This document shows positions 42,708 to 51,884 of a DNA stretch of 64,000 bases, one piece after another. This stretch comes from Nitrospira sp. (GTDB taxonomy: Bacteria; Nitrospirota; Nitrospiria; Nitrospirales; Nitrospiraceae). A program made the position numbers and the translations under genes. Where the stretch lies: contig SWDI01000002.1 of assembly GCA_005116955.1 (NCBI GenBank), forward strand, positions 265,187 through 329,186, written 5' to 3'. Under the pieces are notes generated by a model. It did no database searches. It was not told the DNA's origin and saw only the letters and a list, made by a program, of their open reading frames with translations. The first letter of the stretch is position 1; the number at the start of each line of letters is the position of its first letter.

Positions 42708-44111
42708 ATGACCGCCCAACCAGCATCACCACATTCAACCGGACATACTCCTAACAACGATCCCGCTCCCATCATGCCACACGAGTCCGGTCGTCGTTTT
42801 GGTATTCGTGATGGACTGTTCCAGGCTATTGCCCAAGGCGGAGGCGAGCAGTATCTCTCGGCCTTTGCCTTGCTCTTGCACGCGACACCGTTCCAATTGA
42901 GTATTCTCTCGGCTATTCCCCAGCTCTTAGGCACATGGGCGCAGTTGGTTTCCGTCAAAGTCGCCCACTGGTTCCCCAGCCTGGCCTCTCAAGTCTTCTG
43001 GGGCATCATCGGACAATCCTTCGCCTGGATCCCCATTCTCGCACTACCCTTGCTCTGGCCAGATCAAGGACCGTGGCTGCTCATCGCAGCCGTTGCCGTG
43101 TATTTCACCTTTACTCATTTCACTTCTCCTGCATGGAATAGTCTCATCACCGACTTGCTTGAGCCTAACGAACGAGGCACTTACTTCGCCAGACGATCAC
43201 GCACCATTGCAATGACCAGTTTTCTCGCACTCTGTCTGGCTGGAGCGCTGTTGAGCTTCTTCGAACACCAGCAACTCCTTTGGGTCGGTTTTGCCGTGAT
43301 GTTCCTCACGGCTGGGCTCTGCCGGAGCACGTCAGCACTCTTACTACTGAAGGTACGCGGCTTACCATCGCGTGAGCCGAGCGGCAATCCAACTGGATTT
43401 CTGGTCTTTCTCCGCACCGGCACGTCCAAAAATTTCCGCCACTTCCTACTGTTTTCAGGTCTCATGCACTCGGCTGTGTTGGTTGCTGGTCCATTCTTCG
43501 TCATTTACCTGCTTCAGGACCTGCATCTCGCACATTGGCAATATGGAACCTGGCTGGCCGCCGGCATCATCGGCCAATTTCTGACTCTCCCAGCCTGGGG
43601 ACAGTTCGGCGATCGCTTTGGGAATAAGGCGTTGCTCACCTTCACTGGGCTACTCGTAGCATTCCTGCCGATGTTGTATCTGTTCGGGACAGCATGGCCG
43701 TTTCTTGTCACCGTCAATTTCTTCGGAGGCGTGGTCTGGGCAGGACTTGGGCTTGGATTGAATAACTACGTCTTCGACGTGGTGCTGCCTACGGATCGCG
43801 GGAAAGCTGTTGCCATTTCAAGTATCGTGAATGGTATTGGGTGGGCAATAGGAACCGTGATCGGAAGCATACTGATCGACACGCTACCGGACAGGCTGCA
43901 GGCTTGGAACTTGATGCTGGAGCCCGTCTCCAACCTCCCGTTTATTTTCTTTCTCTCGGGCCTTTTGCGATTGATCGTCTCAGCGACACTTCTCCGAACC
44001 TTTCACGAACCTCGTCAAGTGGAACAGCGCGCTCACCATCGATTGCTCTGGGAACTGCCGCTGTTGAAACCCTTACGACAACTCTCACGCCGGGCGATCA
44101 ACCATAATTAG
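42708..44111 (+). CDS. Major facilitator superfamily transporter
   Basis: The 467-residue protein has a polar N terminus of about 40 residues and then about 12 hydrophobic segments. The cytoplasmic loop after the second pair reads LLEPNERGTYFARRSRT, and WGQFGDRFGNKALL is the MFS motif A-like loop between TM8 and TM9. Substrate is unknown. Its stop overlaps the convergent lipoprotein gene by four bases. Confidence 0.85.
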   Translation: MTAQPASPHSTGHTPNNDPAPIMPHESGRRFGIRDGLFQAIAQGGGEQYLSAFALLLHATPFQLSILSAIPQLLGTWAQLVSVKVAHWFPSLASQVFWGIIGQSFAWIPILALPLLWPDQGPWLLIAAVAVYFTFTHFTSPAWNSLITDLLEPNERGTYFARRSRTIAMTSFLALCLAGALLSFFEHQQLLWVGFAVMFLTAGLCRSTSALLLLKVRGLPSREPSGNPTGFLVFLRTGTSKNFRHFLLFSGLMHSAVLVAGPFFVIYLLQDLHLAHWQYGTWLAAGIIGQFLTLPAWGQFGDRFGNKALLTFTGLLVAFLPMLYLFGTAWPFLVTVNFFGGVVWAGLGLGLNNYVFDVVLPTDRGKAVAISSIVNGIGWAIGTVIGSILIDTLPDRLQAWNLMLEPVSNLPFIFFLSGLLRLIVSATLLRTFHEPRQVEQRAHHRLLWELPLLKPLRQLSRRAINHN

Positions 44112-44329
44112 TAAGGACCTACTCCGGAGTCGATAGCACGATTCTTTTCCTCTTGCTTCAGTTTTTCAAACGCTTTGTCAGCATTGCTTCGAACCTGGTC
44201 CTGCGTCATTGTCGGCGCAGGTTTCGGCGCTTCACCGGCACATCCCCCTATCACCAACAGCAATACCCCCATGCCAGCCACGCTCAACCCATTCTTGAAC
44301 CCTATCCTCCATGTCGCTTTCTCCGACAT
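44108..44329 (-). CDS. Small lipoprotein
   Basis: ATG 44329 follows GAGGAGG at the best spacing and gives 73 residues. A signal with lipobox VIGGC is followed by a short charged helix (QVRSNADKAFEKLKQEEKNR). It is a predicted lipid-anchored peptide of unknown function, perhaps an envelope linker. Longer starts (to 44416) would lie upstream of the ribosome binding site and were rejected. Confidence 0.7.
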   Translation of the reverse strand: MSEKATWRIGFKNGLSVAGMGVLLLVIGGCAGEAPKPAPTMTQDQVRSNADKAFEKLKQEEKNRAIDSGVGPY

Positions 44330-44491
44330 ACCCATCCTCCTCTTCGTCATGAGAACCATACAATTTGTACCCACATCATAATCATACCATCCCTTTCTAT
44401 GAATACCACTCAGCACTCATCTCGTTGACTCACTGAAACCAAGAGGGTATGCTTCGCAACCCAGCTCAACCATACATCCATGAGGTCACCC

Positions 44492-44938
44492 ATGTCGCTG
44501 TCTGATCGCTTGACCGAAGATCTCAAACTTGCGATGAAATCACGAGATCAACTACGCATGGATGTCATCCGTATGATTAAAGCCGCCGTCCAGAACAAAG
44601 AAGTCGAGCTGAAGCGGGACCTTGATGATGCTGAAATGAGCCGCGTGATGACAACTCTTATCAAACAACGCAGAGAATCCGTCGAGCAATTTGAAAAAGC
44701 TCAACGGGCTGAACTGGCTGCCAAAGAACGGAAGGAAATCGAAATTATCGAGACCTACCTTCCCACACCGCTTTCACCTCAACAGTTGGAGTCCATTGTC
44801 ATAATGGCTATCACAGAGACAGGATCCCATACCCACAAAGATATGGGGATCGTCATGAAGGCCGTGATGTCCCGCCTCGCCGGGCAGTCCGTCGACGGCA
44901 AGCAAGTCAGCGACCTAGTGAAAAGTAAGCTCTCCTAA
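44492..44938 (+). CDS. GatB/YqeY domain protein
   Basis: From ATG 44492 (MSLSDRLTEDLKLAMKSRDQ) the protein has 148 residues and covers the YqeY family: KAAVQNKEVELKRDLDDAEM, RRESVEQFEKAQRAELAAKE and the C-terminal DMGIVMKAVMSRLAGQSVDG. The domain is related to the tRNA-binding tail of GatB; its free-standing role is not established. It lies before the signalling cluster but has an 83-bp gap to it. Confidence 0.92.
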   Translation: MSLSDRLTEDLKLAMKSRDQLRMDVIRMIKAAVQNKEVELKRDLDDAEMSRVMTTLIKQRRESVEQFEKAQRAELAAKERKEIEIIETYLPTPLSPQQLESIVIMAITETGSHTHKDMGIVMKAVMSRLAGQSVDGKQVSDLVKSKLS

Positions 44939-45021
44939 TCGTCTCTAGCATCGTTTGCTATACTAAATCCTATTCAATGAGTGGCTTTAGTTTCGTCTAC
45001 TCTTAGCCGTTAAGTAGTGGT

Positions 45022-45660
45022 ATGGCAATCCTCATAGTTGATGACTCTTCCGACCAACATCTCTTACTGCGGTCTATCCTGACAAAGGCCGGTCATGATG
45101 AGATTGTCACAGTTGATTCGGCCCAGGCAGCGTTTACGGCCTTAAACCTTGAAGGCCCACCAACATCAGTCAGGGTCGACTTGATTCTGATGGATGTCCT
45201 CATGCCCGACATCGATGGCGTGGGAGCTTGCCGACATATCAAACAGCAGGAGCATCTTCGAGACATTCCAATCATCATGGTGACCGCGAAGAATGACCTC
45301 AATAGCCTCAAGGAAGCGTTCTCTGCCGGCGCAATAGATTACATCAATAAACCCGTGAACGGAGTGGAGTTGCTTGCCCGCGTGTCCTCGGCGCTTACCT
45401 TGAAGCACGAGATGGATTGCCGCAAGAAACGGGAAGCGGAGCTTAGCCGCAGCAATGAGGAACTCCAACGCGCTCTTCGCGAAGTCAAAGTGCTACGCGG
45501 GCTCATTCCGATCTGCGCCTCCTGCAAGAACATCCGTAATGATGGTGGATTTTGGCAACAACTCGAAGAATATATCGGCGAACATTCCGAAGCGGAGTTT
45601 AGCCACGGACTCTGTCAACCCTGCCTCAAAAAGCTTTATCCTGGCGTTTATCAAGAGTAG
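45022..45660 (+). CDS. Response regulator with C-terminal Cys-pair (zinc-ribbon-like) domain
   Basis: The 212-residue protein has a receiver domain (MAILIVDDSSDQ, phospho-acceptor Asp58, Lys110 in YINKPV), a coiled coil (130-160) and a tail with Cys165/Cys168 and Cys198/Cys201 around GGFWQQLEEYIGEHSE and FSHGLC. Similar tails follow receivers and kinases in many environmental bacteria, and metal binding is inferred. No DNA-binding or enzyme domain is present. It opens a cluster with a REC-GGDEF protein, a hybrid kinase and an Hpt protein, which suggests a shared phosphorelay. Confidence 0.88.
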   Translation: MAILIVDDSSDQHLLLRSILTKAGHDEIVTVDSAQAAFTALNLEGPPTSVRVDLILMDVLMPDIDGVGACRHIKQQEHLRDIPIIMVTAKNDLNSLKEAFSAGAIDYINKPVNGVELLARVSSALTLKHEMDCRKKREAELSRSNEELQRALREVKVLRGLIPICASCKNIRNDGGFWQQLEEYIGEHSEAEFSHGLCQPCLKKLYPGVYQE

Positions 45661-45704
45661 CTGGTAGCGTTTAGAAGCTTCTTACCACAAGACTGTGTGA
45701 ACTT

Positions 45705-46709
45705 ATGAGCATCCTCATCGTCGACGATTCCGCAGATGATCGACTCCTGTTGCAGGCCATTTTGTTGGCTGCCGGCTATGAAAATATTCTGACAGCGGAT
45801 TCCGCCGCCGCCGCGTTTCAGCATCTCGGCCTGGACGGAAGTAAGCACAGCGGCGGGCACGTCGATCTGATCCTCATGGATATTTTGATGCCGCAGATGA
45901 ACGGTATCGAAGCCTGTCGCCAGATCAAAGCCGCCGACCGGTTCCGAGACACTCCGATTATCATGGTCACTGTCAAGACCGATCCAGTCGATCTTCAACT
46001 CGCATTTGCCGCCGGAGCTATGGATTACGTTGCCAAACCAGTCAAGAAGGTCGAGCTCCTGACCAGAGTACGGTCGGTGCTCCGGCTTGTCCACGAAATC
46101 GACCGCCGCCGCGCACGTGAGCAGGAACTTCTCGAGGTCATGCGCCAACTCCAAGAGGCCAATCAGATGTTGCTCCGTCTCTCCTGCTTGGACGGATTGA
46201 CGGGTATCACCAATCGACGCCAGTTCGACGACTTTCTGGATCAGGAATGGAGAAGAGGGGCGCGCGAGTCAACTCCAGTATCGCTGATTATCTTCGATAT
46301 CGACCGATTTAAAAATTATAACGACTCCAAAGGCCACACAGCTGGCGATGAATGTCTCAAACAAGTCGCTGCGGCAATTTCGAGCTCCGTGAATCGGCCA
46401 GGAGATTTGGTTGCCCGCTATGGCGGAGATGAGTTTGTGACGGTCCTGCCCGGCACAGGGATCGATGGCACGGCACAAGTCGCGGAAAATCTGCGACGCC
46501 GGGTTGAATCCCTCGATATGAAGCACACAGATGGGGAACTCGTGACGATCAGCGTTGGATATGCCTGCATGGTCCCGAACAGAAACTCTTCTCCTACCGA
46601 TCTCATCAAGGCCGCCGATCAGGCCCTCTATCAAGCGAAACAAGATGGACGTAATCGGACCAAATCGGCCAGCTTTTTGTCGCTGGTCCAAGAGTCACAC
46701 GACGACTAG
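45705..46709 (+). CDS. Response regulator with GGDEF diguanylate cyclase domain
   Basis: The 334-residue protein has a receiver domain ([12 protein letters not shown], Asp59, Lys in YVAKPVKK), a linker helix and a GGDEF domain. The active site is GGDEF at 240-244, and an inhibitory site RPGD (231-234) lies five residues before it, so product feedback by cyclic di-GMP is expected. [11 protein letters not shown] binds metal. It is a predicted phosphorylation-controlled maker of cyclic di-GMP, 44 bases after the REC-Cys gene. Confidence 0.95.
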   Translation: MSILIVDDSADDRLLLQAILLAAGYENILTADSAAAAFQHLGLDGSKHSGGHVDLILMDILMPQMNGIEACRQIKAADRFRDTPIIMVTVKTDPVDLQLAFAAGAMDYVAKPVKKVELLTRVRSVLRLVHEIDRRRAREQELLEVMRQLQEANQMLLRLSCLDGLTGITNRRQFDDFLDQEWRRGARESTPVSLIIFDIDRFKNYNDSKGHTAGDECLKQVAAAISSSVNRPGDLVARYGGDEFVTVLPGTGIDGTAQVAENLRRRVESLDMKHTDGELVTISVGYACMVPNRNSSPTDLIKAADQALYQAKQDGRNRTKSASFLSLVQESHDD

Positions 46710-46793
46710 AGACCGCCCCAACTATTCGCTGGGCATTCACACCCCCATGTCACGCCATCCGCGGGTACGACATCAAGAGCGAGTCTCGCAACC

Positions 46794-49022
46794 ATGAGAT
46801 CTGTTCCTCATTCCCGCACTAAGACCAGACGAACCACTTCCCCTGAACGGAAACTCTCCGAACGAACACTCCCTTTATTCGAGCAGAGTGCGGCCACACG
46901 GCTCAAGCAGTATCAAGGCACACTCCGCAAACTGGCGCAAAGTAAGGCTTTGAACAGCAGCGACATTTCCGGTGTCTTTTCAGCTATTTCAGAGGCCTGC
47001 TGCAGCATGCTGCATGTCAAACGCGCCAGCCTCTGGCTGCTTACTAGTGAGCGCGCTGCCATCGAACTGATCGACGTGTGCACATCCGGACGACATCATT
47101 CCAACCCTTCCTTTGTGTCCCGGCTCTCAGACTGGCCTGCACATCTTCGATCGCTGACGCGCATACAGCGCACCATCGCGGTTCACAATGTTTCCAGGAA
47201 TCCACATTTCAAGGAACTGGCACCGTGGTACCTGTCCTCCTTCCGTATCAAAGCCATGCTAAGTGCACCGATCAGGCAGAACGGAAAGCTCGTGGGAGCA
47301 CTCTGTGCCGAGTCCATCGGCACACCTCGGCGATGGACTCGGCATGAAGAAGACCTCATCAGCCTACTCGCAACCATGACATCCCTTGCCTTAGAAGCGG
47401 CTGAACGGCGTGAAGTGGAACAAGCCCTCCGTGTCGCCAAGGAAGCCGCCGAAGTGGCCAACCGCGCCAAGAGTGAATTCCTAGCCAGCATGAGTCATGA
47501 GATCAGAACCCCCATGAATGCCATCGTCGGCATGGCCGATCTTCTCTGGGATACTCCGCTCACACCAGACCAACGAAAGTATCTACGGATCTTCCGACGT
47601 GCGGGTGGCACACTCTTGAATCTGATCAATGATATTTTGGACCTCTCGAAAGTCGAAGCCGGTCGTTTGGAGTTGGAATCTATCGCGTTCGACCTGAATG
47701 AAGTCATCGATAAGGCCATCGATATACTGGCGATGCGAGCCAACGAGAAGGAGCTAGAGCTTGCCTGCCATGTGGATCGGAACGTGCCGTGTCAGTTAGT
47801 CGGTGACCCAACGCGGCTAACGCAGATATTGATCAATCTCATCGGCAATGCCATCAAATTCACAGAGAAAGGTTCGGTTATCATTCGTGTTACCAACGAC
47901 TCCGATAAAAATATCGCCGGTGCTGTTCGGTTTTCTATAACCGATACCGGAATCGGAATCCCGTCCAACAAACTCGTCTCGATCTTCGACAATTTCACGC
48001 AGGCACATGCGTCAACAACCAGGCAGTACGGAGGGACCGGACTCGGCCTCGCGATCACCAAACGCCTTGCCGAACATATGAACGGACGGATCTGGGCTGA
48101 AAGTATTGTGGGAACGGGGAGCACCTTCCACTGCTCCCTCCTGCTTCAGGCTCAAACAGAACCGCGCCATCAGCAATCCGCAACGCCGATCAACCTTGAA
48201 GGAATCAGAGTTCTGGTCGTGGACGATCATCCCATCAACCGCCTCATCCTCCGTGAGCTACTGAGTGCCTGGGGGGCTCAGGTGACGGAAGCCAGCGATG
48301 GAATGACCGCGTTGGACGAACTCCGCCACGCATCCGAACGAGAACAGGCTTACGAGCTCTTGCTCCTCGACTGCCGCATGCCTGAGATGAGCGGCTTTCA
48401 AGTTGTGGAACAGCTGAAGTCCCTGCCCAACGAGAGTTGCCCAACCGTCATTATGCTGACTTCCGATCATTGGGCGGACGATATCGCACGGACCTATGAC
48501 CTTGGTCTCGGTGGGTATCTGATTAAACCCATCCGACGGTCCGATCTCATGCAAACTATAGGGATTGCCCTTGGTCGGACGAAAGGAATACCGACGACAA
48601 ATCTAGAAGTCACAGCGCCATCGTCGACGGCTCCAACACGTCCATTACGTGTATTGTTAGTTGAAGATTCCCCAGACAACCAACTGCTCGTACGGGCATA
48701 TCTGACGCCGACCGACTACTTCCTTGACGTGGCAGAACATGGCGCCATCGCGTTGGACAGATTCAAGTCCGTTCACTACGACGTCATCCTGATGGATGTG
48801 CAAATGCCCGTCATGGACGGCTATGCCGCGACAAGGGCAATCCGCTCGTGGGAACGGGATCATGATCTTCCACCCACACCAATTATCGCCCTCACTGCAT
48901 TGGCCCTCAAGGAAGAAGGGGCCCGCATCTTTGAAGCAGGCTGCAACACACATCTCACGAAGCCCGTAAAGAAATCCACATTACTGGAAGTGCTTCGAGC
49001 GTACAAGGAGCACGTCGTCTAG
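46794..49022 (+). CDS. Hybrid sensor histidine kinase (GAF-HisKA-HATPase-REC-REC)
   Basis: The 742-residue soluble kinase has a GAF-like sensor (about 60-205), H box SHEIRTPMN with His235, N box [15 protein letters not shown] boxes DTGIGIP and [10 protein letters not shown], and two receivers with Asp526 and Asp668. No membrane segment is present, so the signal is cytoplasmic. The double receiver and the Hpt gene three bases downstream indicate a multistep relay, plausibly feeding the REC-GGDEF protein upstream. Confidence 0.93.
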   Translation: MRSVPHSRTKTRRTTSPERKLSERTLPLFEQSAATRLKQYQGTLRKLAQSKALNSSDISGVFSAISEACCSMLHVKRASLWLLTSERAAIELIDVCTSGRHHSNPSFVSRLSDWPAHLRSLTRIQRTIAVHNVSRNPHFKELAPWYLSSFRIKAMLSAPIRQNGKLVGALCAESIGTPRRWTRHEEDLISLLATMTSLALEAAERREVEQALRVAKEAAEVANRAKSEFLASMSHEIRTPMNAIVGMADLLWDTPLTPDQRKYLRIFRRAGGTLLNLINDILDLSKVEAGRLELESIAFDLNEVIDKAIDILAMRANEKELELACHVDRNVPCQLVGDPTRLTQILINLIGNAIKFTEKGSVIIRVTNDSDKNIAGAVRFSITDTGIGIPSNKLVSIFDNFTQAHASTTRQYGGTGLGLAITKRLAEHMNGRIWAESIVGTGSTFHCSLLLQAQTEPRHQQSATPINLEGIRVLVVDDHPINRLILRELLSAWGAQVTEASDGMTALDELRHASEREQAYELLLLDCRMPEMSGFQVVEQLKSLPNESCPTVIMLTSDHWADDIARTYDLGLGGYLIKPIRRSDLMQTIGIALGRTKGIPTTNLEVTAPSSTAPTRPLRVLLVEDSPDNQLLVRAYLTPTDYFLDVAEHGAIALDRFKSVHYDVILMDVQMPVMDGYAATRAIRSWERDHDLPPTPIIALTALALKEEGARIFEAGCNTHLTKPVKKSTLLEVLRAYKEHVV

Positions 49023-49024
49023 CG

Positions 49025-49348
49025 ATGCACGCCTCACAACCCGAACCAACAGACCAACTCACCGTAGAGATTGATCGAGACCTTGAAGATATTGTACCGA
49101 TCTTCCTAGATAATCGGAAAAAGGATGTCCAGACACTTCGAAGCGCACTGAGCAAGCAAGACCTCAGGACCGTTCAAACTCTGGGCCATCGCATGAAAGG
49201 CGACGGAGGCGGATTTGGGTTTGATCGAATTACTGAAATCGGAGCGGCAATGGAGCGCGCGGCACAACTCGAGGACCACTCAACAATCGAACAACATATT
49301 GTACAGCTGGAAGACTTCCTCAAACACGTGACAGTTGTCTACCGCTAG
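49025..49348 (+). CDS. Hpt-domain phosphotransfer protein
   Basis: The 107-residue protein is a single Hpt bundle with phospho-acceptor His55 in LGHRMKGDGGGFGFD. It starts two bases after the hybrid kinase stop, so it is its likely relay partner. The stop codon TAG (49346-49348) lies inside the CTAG at the edge of the MITE-like element. If CTAG is the target duplication, the protein end was unchanged by insertion. Confidence 0.9.
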   Translation: MHASQPEPTDQLTVEIDRDLEDIVPIFLDNRKKDVQTLRSALSKQDLRTVQTLGHRMKGDGGGFGFDRITEIGAAMERAAQLEDHSTIEQHIVQLEDFLKHVTVVYR

Positions 49349-49486
49349 TGGCCTGTAACGATTGATTCGGGAGTAATTCGTCGCGATGGATCGAAGTACT
49401 TCCACTTCACGGGTTTGGGCTGCTTGTTGTATTGGCGTATGTGCTTGCCGTTGCAGTTCCATGCGTTCGCGGTTAGTCAGTTTCAT
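49280..49486 (-). other. Reading frame carried by the MITE, running out antisense into the Hpt gene
   Basis: Inside the element an ATG at 49486 follows GGAGGG (49496-49491) and encodes MKLTNRERMELQRQAHTPIQ and onward to the element end. There is no stop in this frame within the element, so it continues 20 codons antisense to the Hpt gene before stopping at 49280. The same peptide is fused to the helicase at the left edge. It may be the remains of a transposase N terminus. Whether it is translated is unknown. Confidence 0.5.
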
Positions 49487-49539
49487 CGCGCCCTCCATAG
49501 GCGCAATTATACTAACTATTTAAGTGTTACAGTCCACTA
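49344..49539 (-). mobile_element. MITE-like element, complete 196-bp copy
   Basis: The ends CTAGTGGCCTGTAAC (49344-49358) and GTTACAGTCCACTAG (49525-49539) are inverted repeats matching at 14 of 15 bases. CTAG at both edges may be a 4-bp target duplication (a TA duplication inside it is the alternative). The element carries a promoter-like box, a ribosome binding site and a 5'-complete frame, but no transposase. Another copy of its distal half, identical over 98 bases, is at 1-98 in opposite orientation. Confidence 0.8.
49506..49511 (-). promoter_or_regulatory. -10 box inside the MITE
   Basis: TATAAT on the minus strand lies 20 bases before the element's ATG. The terminal repeat supplies a weak -35-like TGGACT about 19 bases upstream. 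Transcription would leave the element leftward, antisense to the Hpt gene. Confidence 0.45.
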
Positions 49540-50118
49540 GAGGATGGAGCACGCGACCTTGTTCATCCGACCCTCAATTTCCATCGGCTTCGAACAGTAG
49601 TTCCCACATCGGCAATCATTCGAAAGGTTCCTCATCCTCAAGCTAAAACCGGATATTCTGGAGGTGATGATCGCTGCAACACATAGTCGATTGAAAGTAT
49701 CAACTGTGTCCTGATAGTCCGGTCCAATATAGCGATAACCCTGTCCGAGAAATCAGAAGCGGTACATTTCCATCAAGATAAAACACAACTCTAGCCTACC
49801 TTGATTCGAGAGGTCCCAGTCTGACCAATTTGGTAAGAAGGATCACGATCGCCATAGGCCATCCTGCGATCACAGGCATTGCCCCCGCCGAGGGGACATC
49901 AAGACGAGAGCTTTGGAATGCCCTATTAGGATGATGGTATCTTCCGTTCTTGTGTGATCAAGTACTGGTGGAGACTCTGTAACAGATTGTGTATAATGAG
50001 CCAAGGGAAACGCGGCTCTACATTCCTCCCCGTTCTTCGGCCGCAGCAGCGAGTTTGCATGCTCAAGTGCAGCAAATTCTGCGGGATCCCGAGGTCGCGG
50101 TCCCGATGTCCCATGAGT
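49540..50118. other. Gene-free region before tRNA-Ala, with a -10 box
   Basis: About 580 bases contain no frame with coding character. A perfect TATAAT is at 49992-49997, again in the context TTGTGTATAAT as before htpX, and could start a transcript with about 115 bases of leader before the tRNA. The stretch 49540-49980 is comparatively AT-rich and shows no recognised feature; it may be the remains of the insertion site or of a decayed gene. Confidence 0.4.
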
Positions 50119-50194
50119 GGGGGGCTAGCTCAGTTGGGAGAGCACTACGTTCGCAACGTAGGGGTCGGGGGTTCAACTCCCCTGCCCTCCACCA
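50119..50194 (+). tRNA. tRNA-Ala (anticodon CGC)
   Basis: A 76-base cloverleaf: acceptor GGGGGGC pairs with GCCCTCC (one G-U), then A and an encoded CCA at 50192-50194. The D arm is AGCTCAGTTGGGAGAGC, the anticodon arm CTACG-TTCGCAA-CGTAG (anticodon CGC) and the T arm carries GGTTCAACTCC. It decodes GCG alanine codons. Confidence 0.95.
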
Positions 50195-50292
50195 ATCTTC
50201 GCTAAAACTACCGGTTGTAGTCATTCCCCTTACAACACGTCTTGGATGATCATATTCCTGCTCCCACTAGTTGGCTGAACAATACAGGCCCC

Positions 50293-51198
50293 ATGTCCCT
50301 CTCTCCTCTGATTCGCTTCGGCACATCCACGTGGGCCTATGAAGGCTGGCAAGGACAGATTTATCACCGGCCGTACGCGAAAACCACCTTTGCACGTGAA
50401 TGTTTAGGTGAATATTGCCAGTATCTCCATACCGGCGAACCGCTTTTTCTGACAGTCGGCAACGACTCCACCTTCTACCACCCACCCACGACGAACCAGC
50501 TTGGCCACTATCTCAAGCAGATTCCAGAAGACTTCGAGATGTGTTTCAAGGTTTGGGAAGAAATTACCATTCCGCGTTTTGCGAGTCACGTTCGCTACGG
50601 TCCCAAGGCCGGAGAGCCGAATCCCCGTTTTCTCGACGCAAAGCTATTCAGCGATCTGGTTCTGGCGCCATACCGTGAAGCCAAATTTGAGCCGCACATG
50701 GGGCCGTTCATTTTTGAGTTTCAGAGGCATGGGTTGACCAGTGACGAGTTCTGCTCACGGCTCGATCGATTCTTCGAGCAGCTACCGAATGATTTCCGGT
50801 ATGCGGTCGAGATCCGCAATGCGGATTTGCTTGAGGAAAGCTATCGGAAAGTTTTAGAGAGCCATGGTGTGGCACACGTCTACAACCACTGGTCCTACAT
50901 GCCACCGTTGCTGCAACAGCACACACGGATGGAAGAAGGTTTCACAGCCCCGTTTATCGTGATCCGCCTACTCACGCCACTGAACATGAGCTACGAAGCA
51001 GCCAAGAAACGAGCGGCCCCCTACAACACAATCGTGGGAGAGCTGCCTCAGATGCGCAAAGAAACCGTAACCCTCATCAAGCAGGCCACGAGCGGAAATC
51101 GGCAAATCTATGTATTGGTGAACAATCGATCGGAAGGGAATGCGCCACTCACAGTACAAGCACTCGTAAGCCATCTACGCCATGAAGAATACCGATAA
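50293..51198 (+). CDS. DUF72 family protein
   Basis: From ATG 50293 the 301-residue product begins IRFGTSTWAYEGWQGQIYHR, the DUF72 N terminus, followed by PFIFEFQRHG, FRYAVEIRNADLL and AHVYNHWSYMPP. The family adopts a TIM-barrel-like fold with unknown function. The frame opens at 50242, but the first 17 residues are not family-like. It stands alone between the tRNA and the convergent pur genes. Confidence 0.85.
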   Translation: MSLSPLIRFGTSTWAYEGWQGQIYHRPYAKTTFARECLGEYCQYLHTGEPLFLTVGNDSTFYHPPTTNQLGHYLKQIPEDFEMCFKVWEEITIPRFASHVRYGPKAGEPNPRFLDAKLFSDLVLAPYREAKFEPHMGPFIFEFQRHGLTSDEFCSRLDRFFEQLPNDFRYAVEIRNADLLEESYRKVLESHGVAHVYNHWSYMPPLLQQHTRMEEGFTAPFIVIRLLTPLNMSYEAAKKRAAPYNTIVGELPQMRKETVTLIKQATSGNRQIYVLVNNRSEGNAPLTVQALVSHLRHEEYR

Positions 51199-51209
51199 TG
51201 TGAAACCCA

Positions 51210-51884
51210 TTATGCAGGACTGATAATCGCCTCTCCATCCGGTTTGGCGGCATCGATGAACACGCGGCGGCCGTCGACACGCAGTCGGCCTTCGGCAAAG
51301 AGCTGCACGGCGCGGGGATAGATTTTGTGCTCTTGCACGAGGATTCTCGCAGCAAGTGTGTCGGACGTGTCCTCGTCCAGGATCGGCACGGATGCTTGGA
51401 TAATGATTGGTCCTTCATCCACACCTTCCGTCACGAAATGCACCGTACAGCCCGCCAATTTGCAACCCCAATCGATGGCCTTTTTTTGTACATCCAATCC
51501 GGGAAATGACGGCAGCAGGGAGGGATGGATATTCATCATGCGATTGGCGTAGACATTCACCAGCACTGCCGTGACGATTTTCATGTACCCTGCGAGTAAG
51601 ACGAGTTCAACATGATGTTGCTGAAGTACTTCCAATAATGATCGGTCGTAGGCTTCACGGCTGTCCGGCCGACCGGCAAAAGGTTTGGGATCGACGAAGA
51701 GATCTTTAATCCCGTGCTTCCGCGCCCGCTCCAATGCAACCGCGTCCCTCTTATTGCTGACGACTGCGACAATCTGAGCTTGCACCTGCCCTGCTTCGAT
51801 CGCATCGATAATGGACTGTAGATTTGAACCTCGTCCGGATGCCAGCACTGCCACCCGCAACGGAGTCGTTCGGCTAATCGACAT
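51210..51884 (-). CDS. purN: Phosphoribosylglycinamide formyltransferase 1
   Basis: PurN transfers a formyl group from 10-formyltetrahydrofolate to GAR in purine synthesis. From ATG 51884 ([20 protein letters not shown]) it has 224 residues with the [10 protein letters not shown] loop, [22 protein letters not shown] (catalytic Asn-His) and the [11 protein letters not shown] motif with catalytic Asp. It overlaps the purM end by 11 bases, so translation is coupled. Confidence 0.96.
   Translation of the reverse strand: MSISRTTPLRVAVLASGRGSNLQSIIDAIEAGQVQAQIVAVVSNKRDAVALERARKHGIKDLFVDPKPFAGRPDSREAYDRSLLEVLQQHHVELVLLAGYMKIVTAVLVNVYANRMMNIHPSLLPSFPGLDVQKKAIDWGCKLAGCTVHFVTEGVDEGPIIIQASVPILDEDTSDTLAARILVQEHKIYPRAVQLFAEGRLRVDGRRVFIDAAKPDGEAIISPA

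Noticed and set aside
49280-49498. Interpreting the MITE frame as an ordinary host gene
   Set aside because: The frame lies inside a unit with inverted ends, its tail is antisense to the Hpt gene, and the identical peptide is fused to an unrelated helicase at the other site.
49954-50205. Plus-strand frames covering the tRNA-Ala
   Set aside because: They translate the tRNA (GGLAQLGEHYVRNV and similar), a common false gene.
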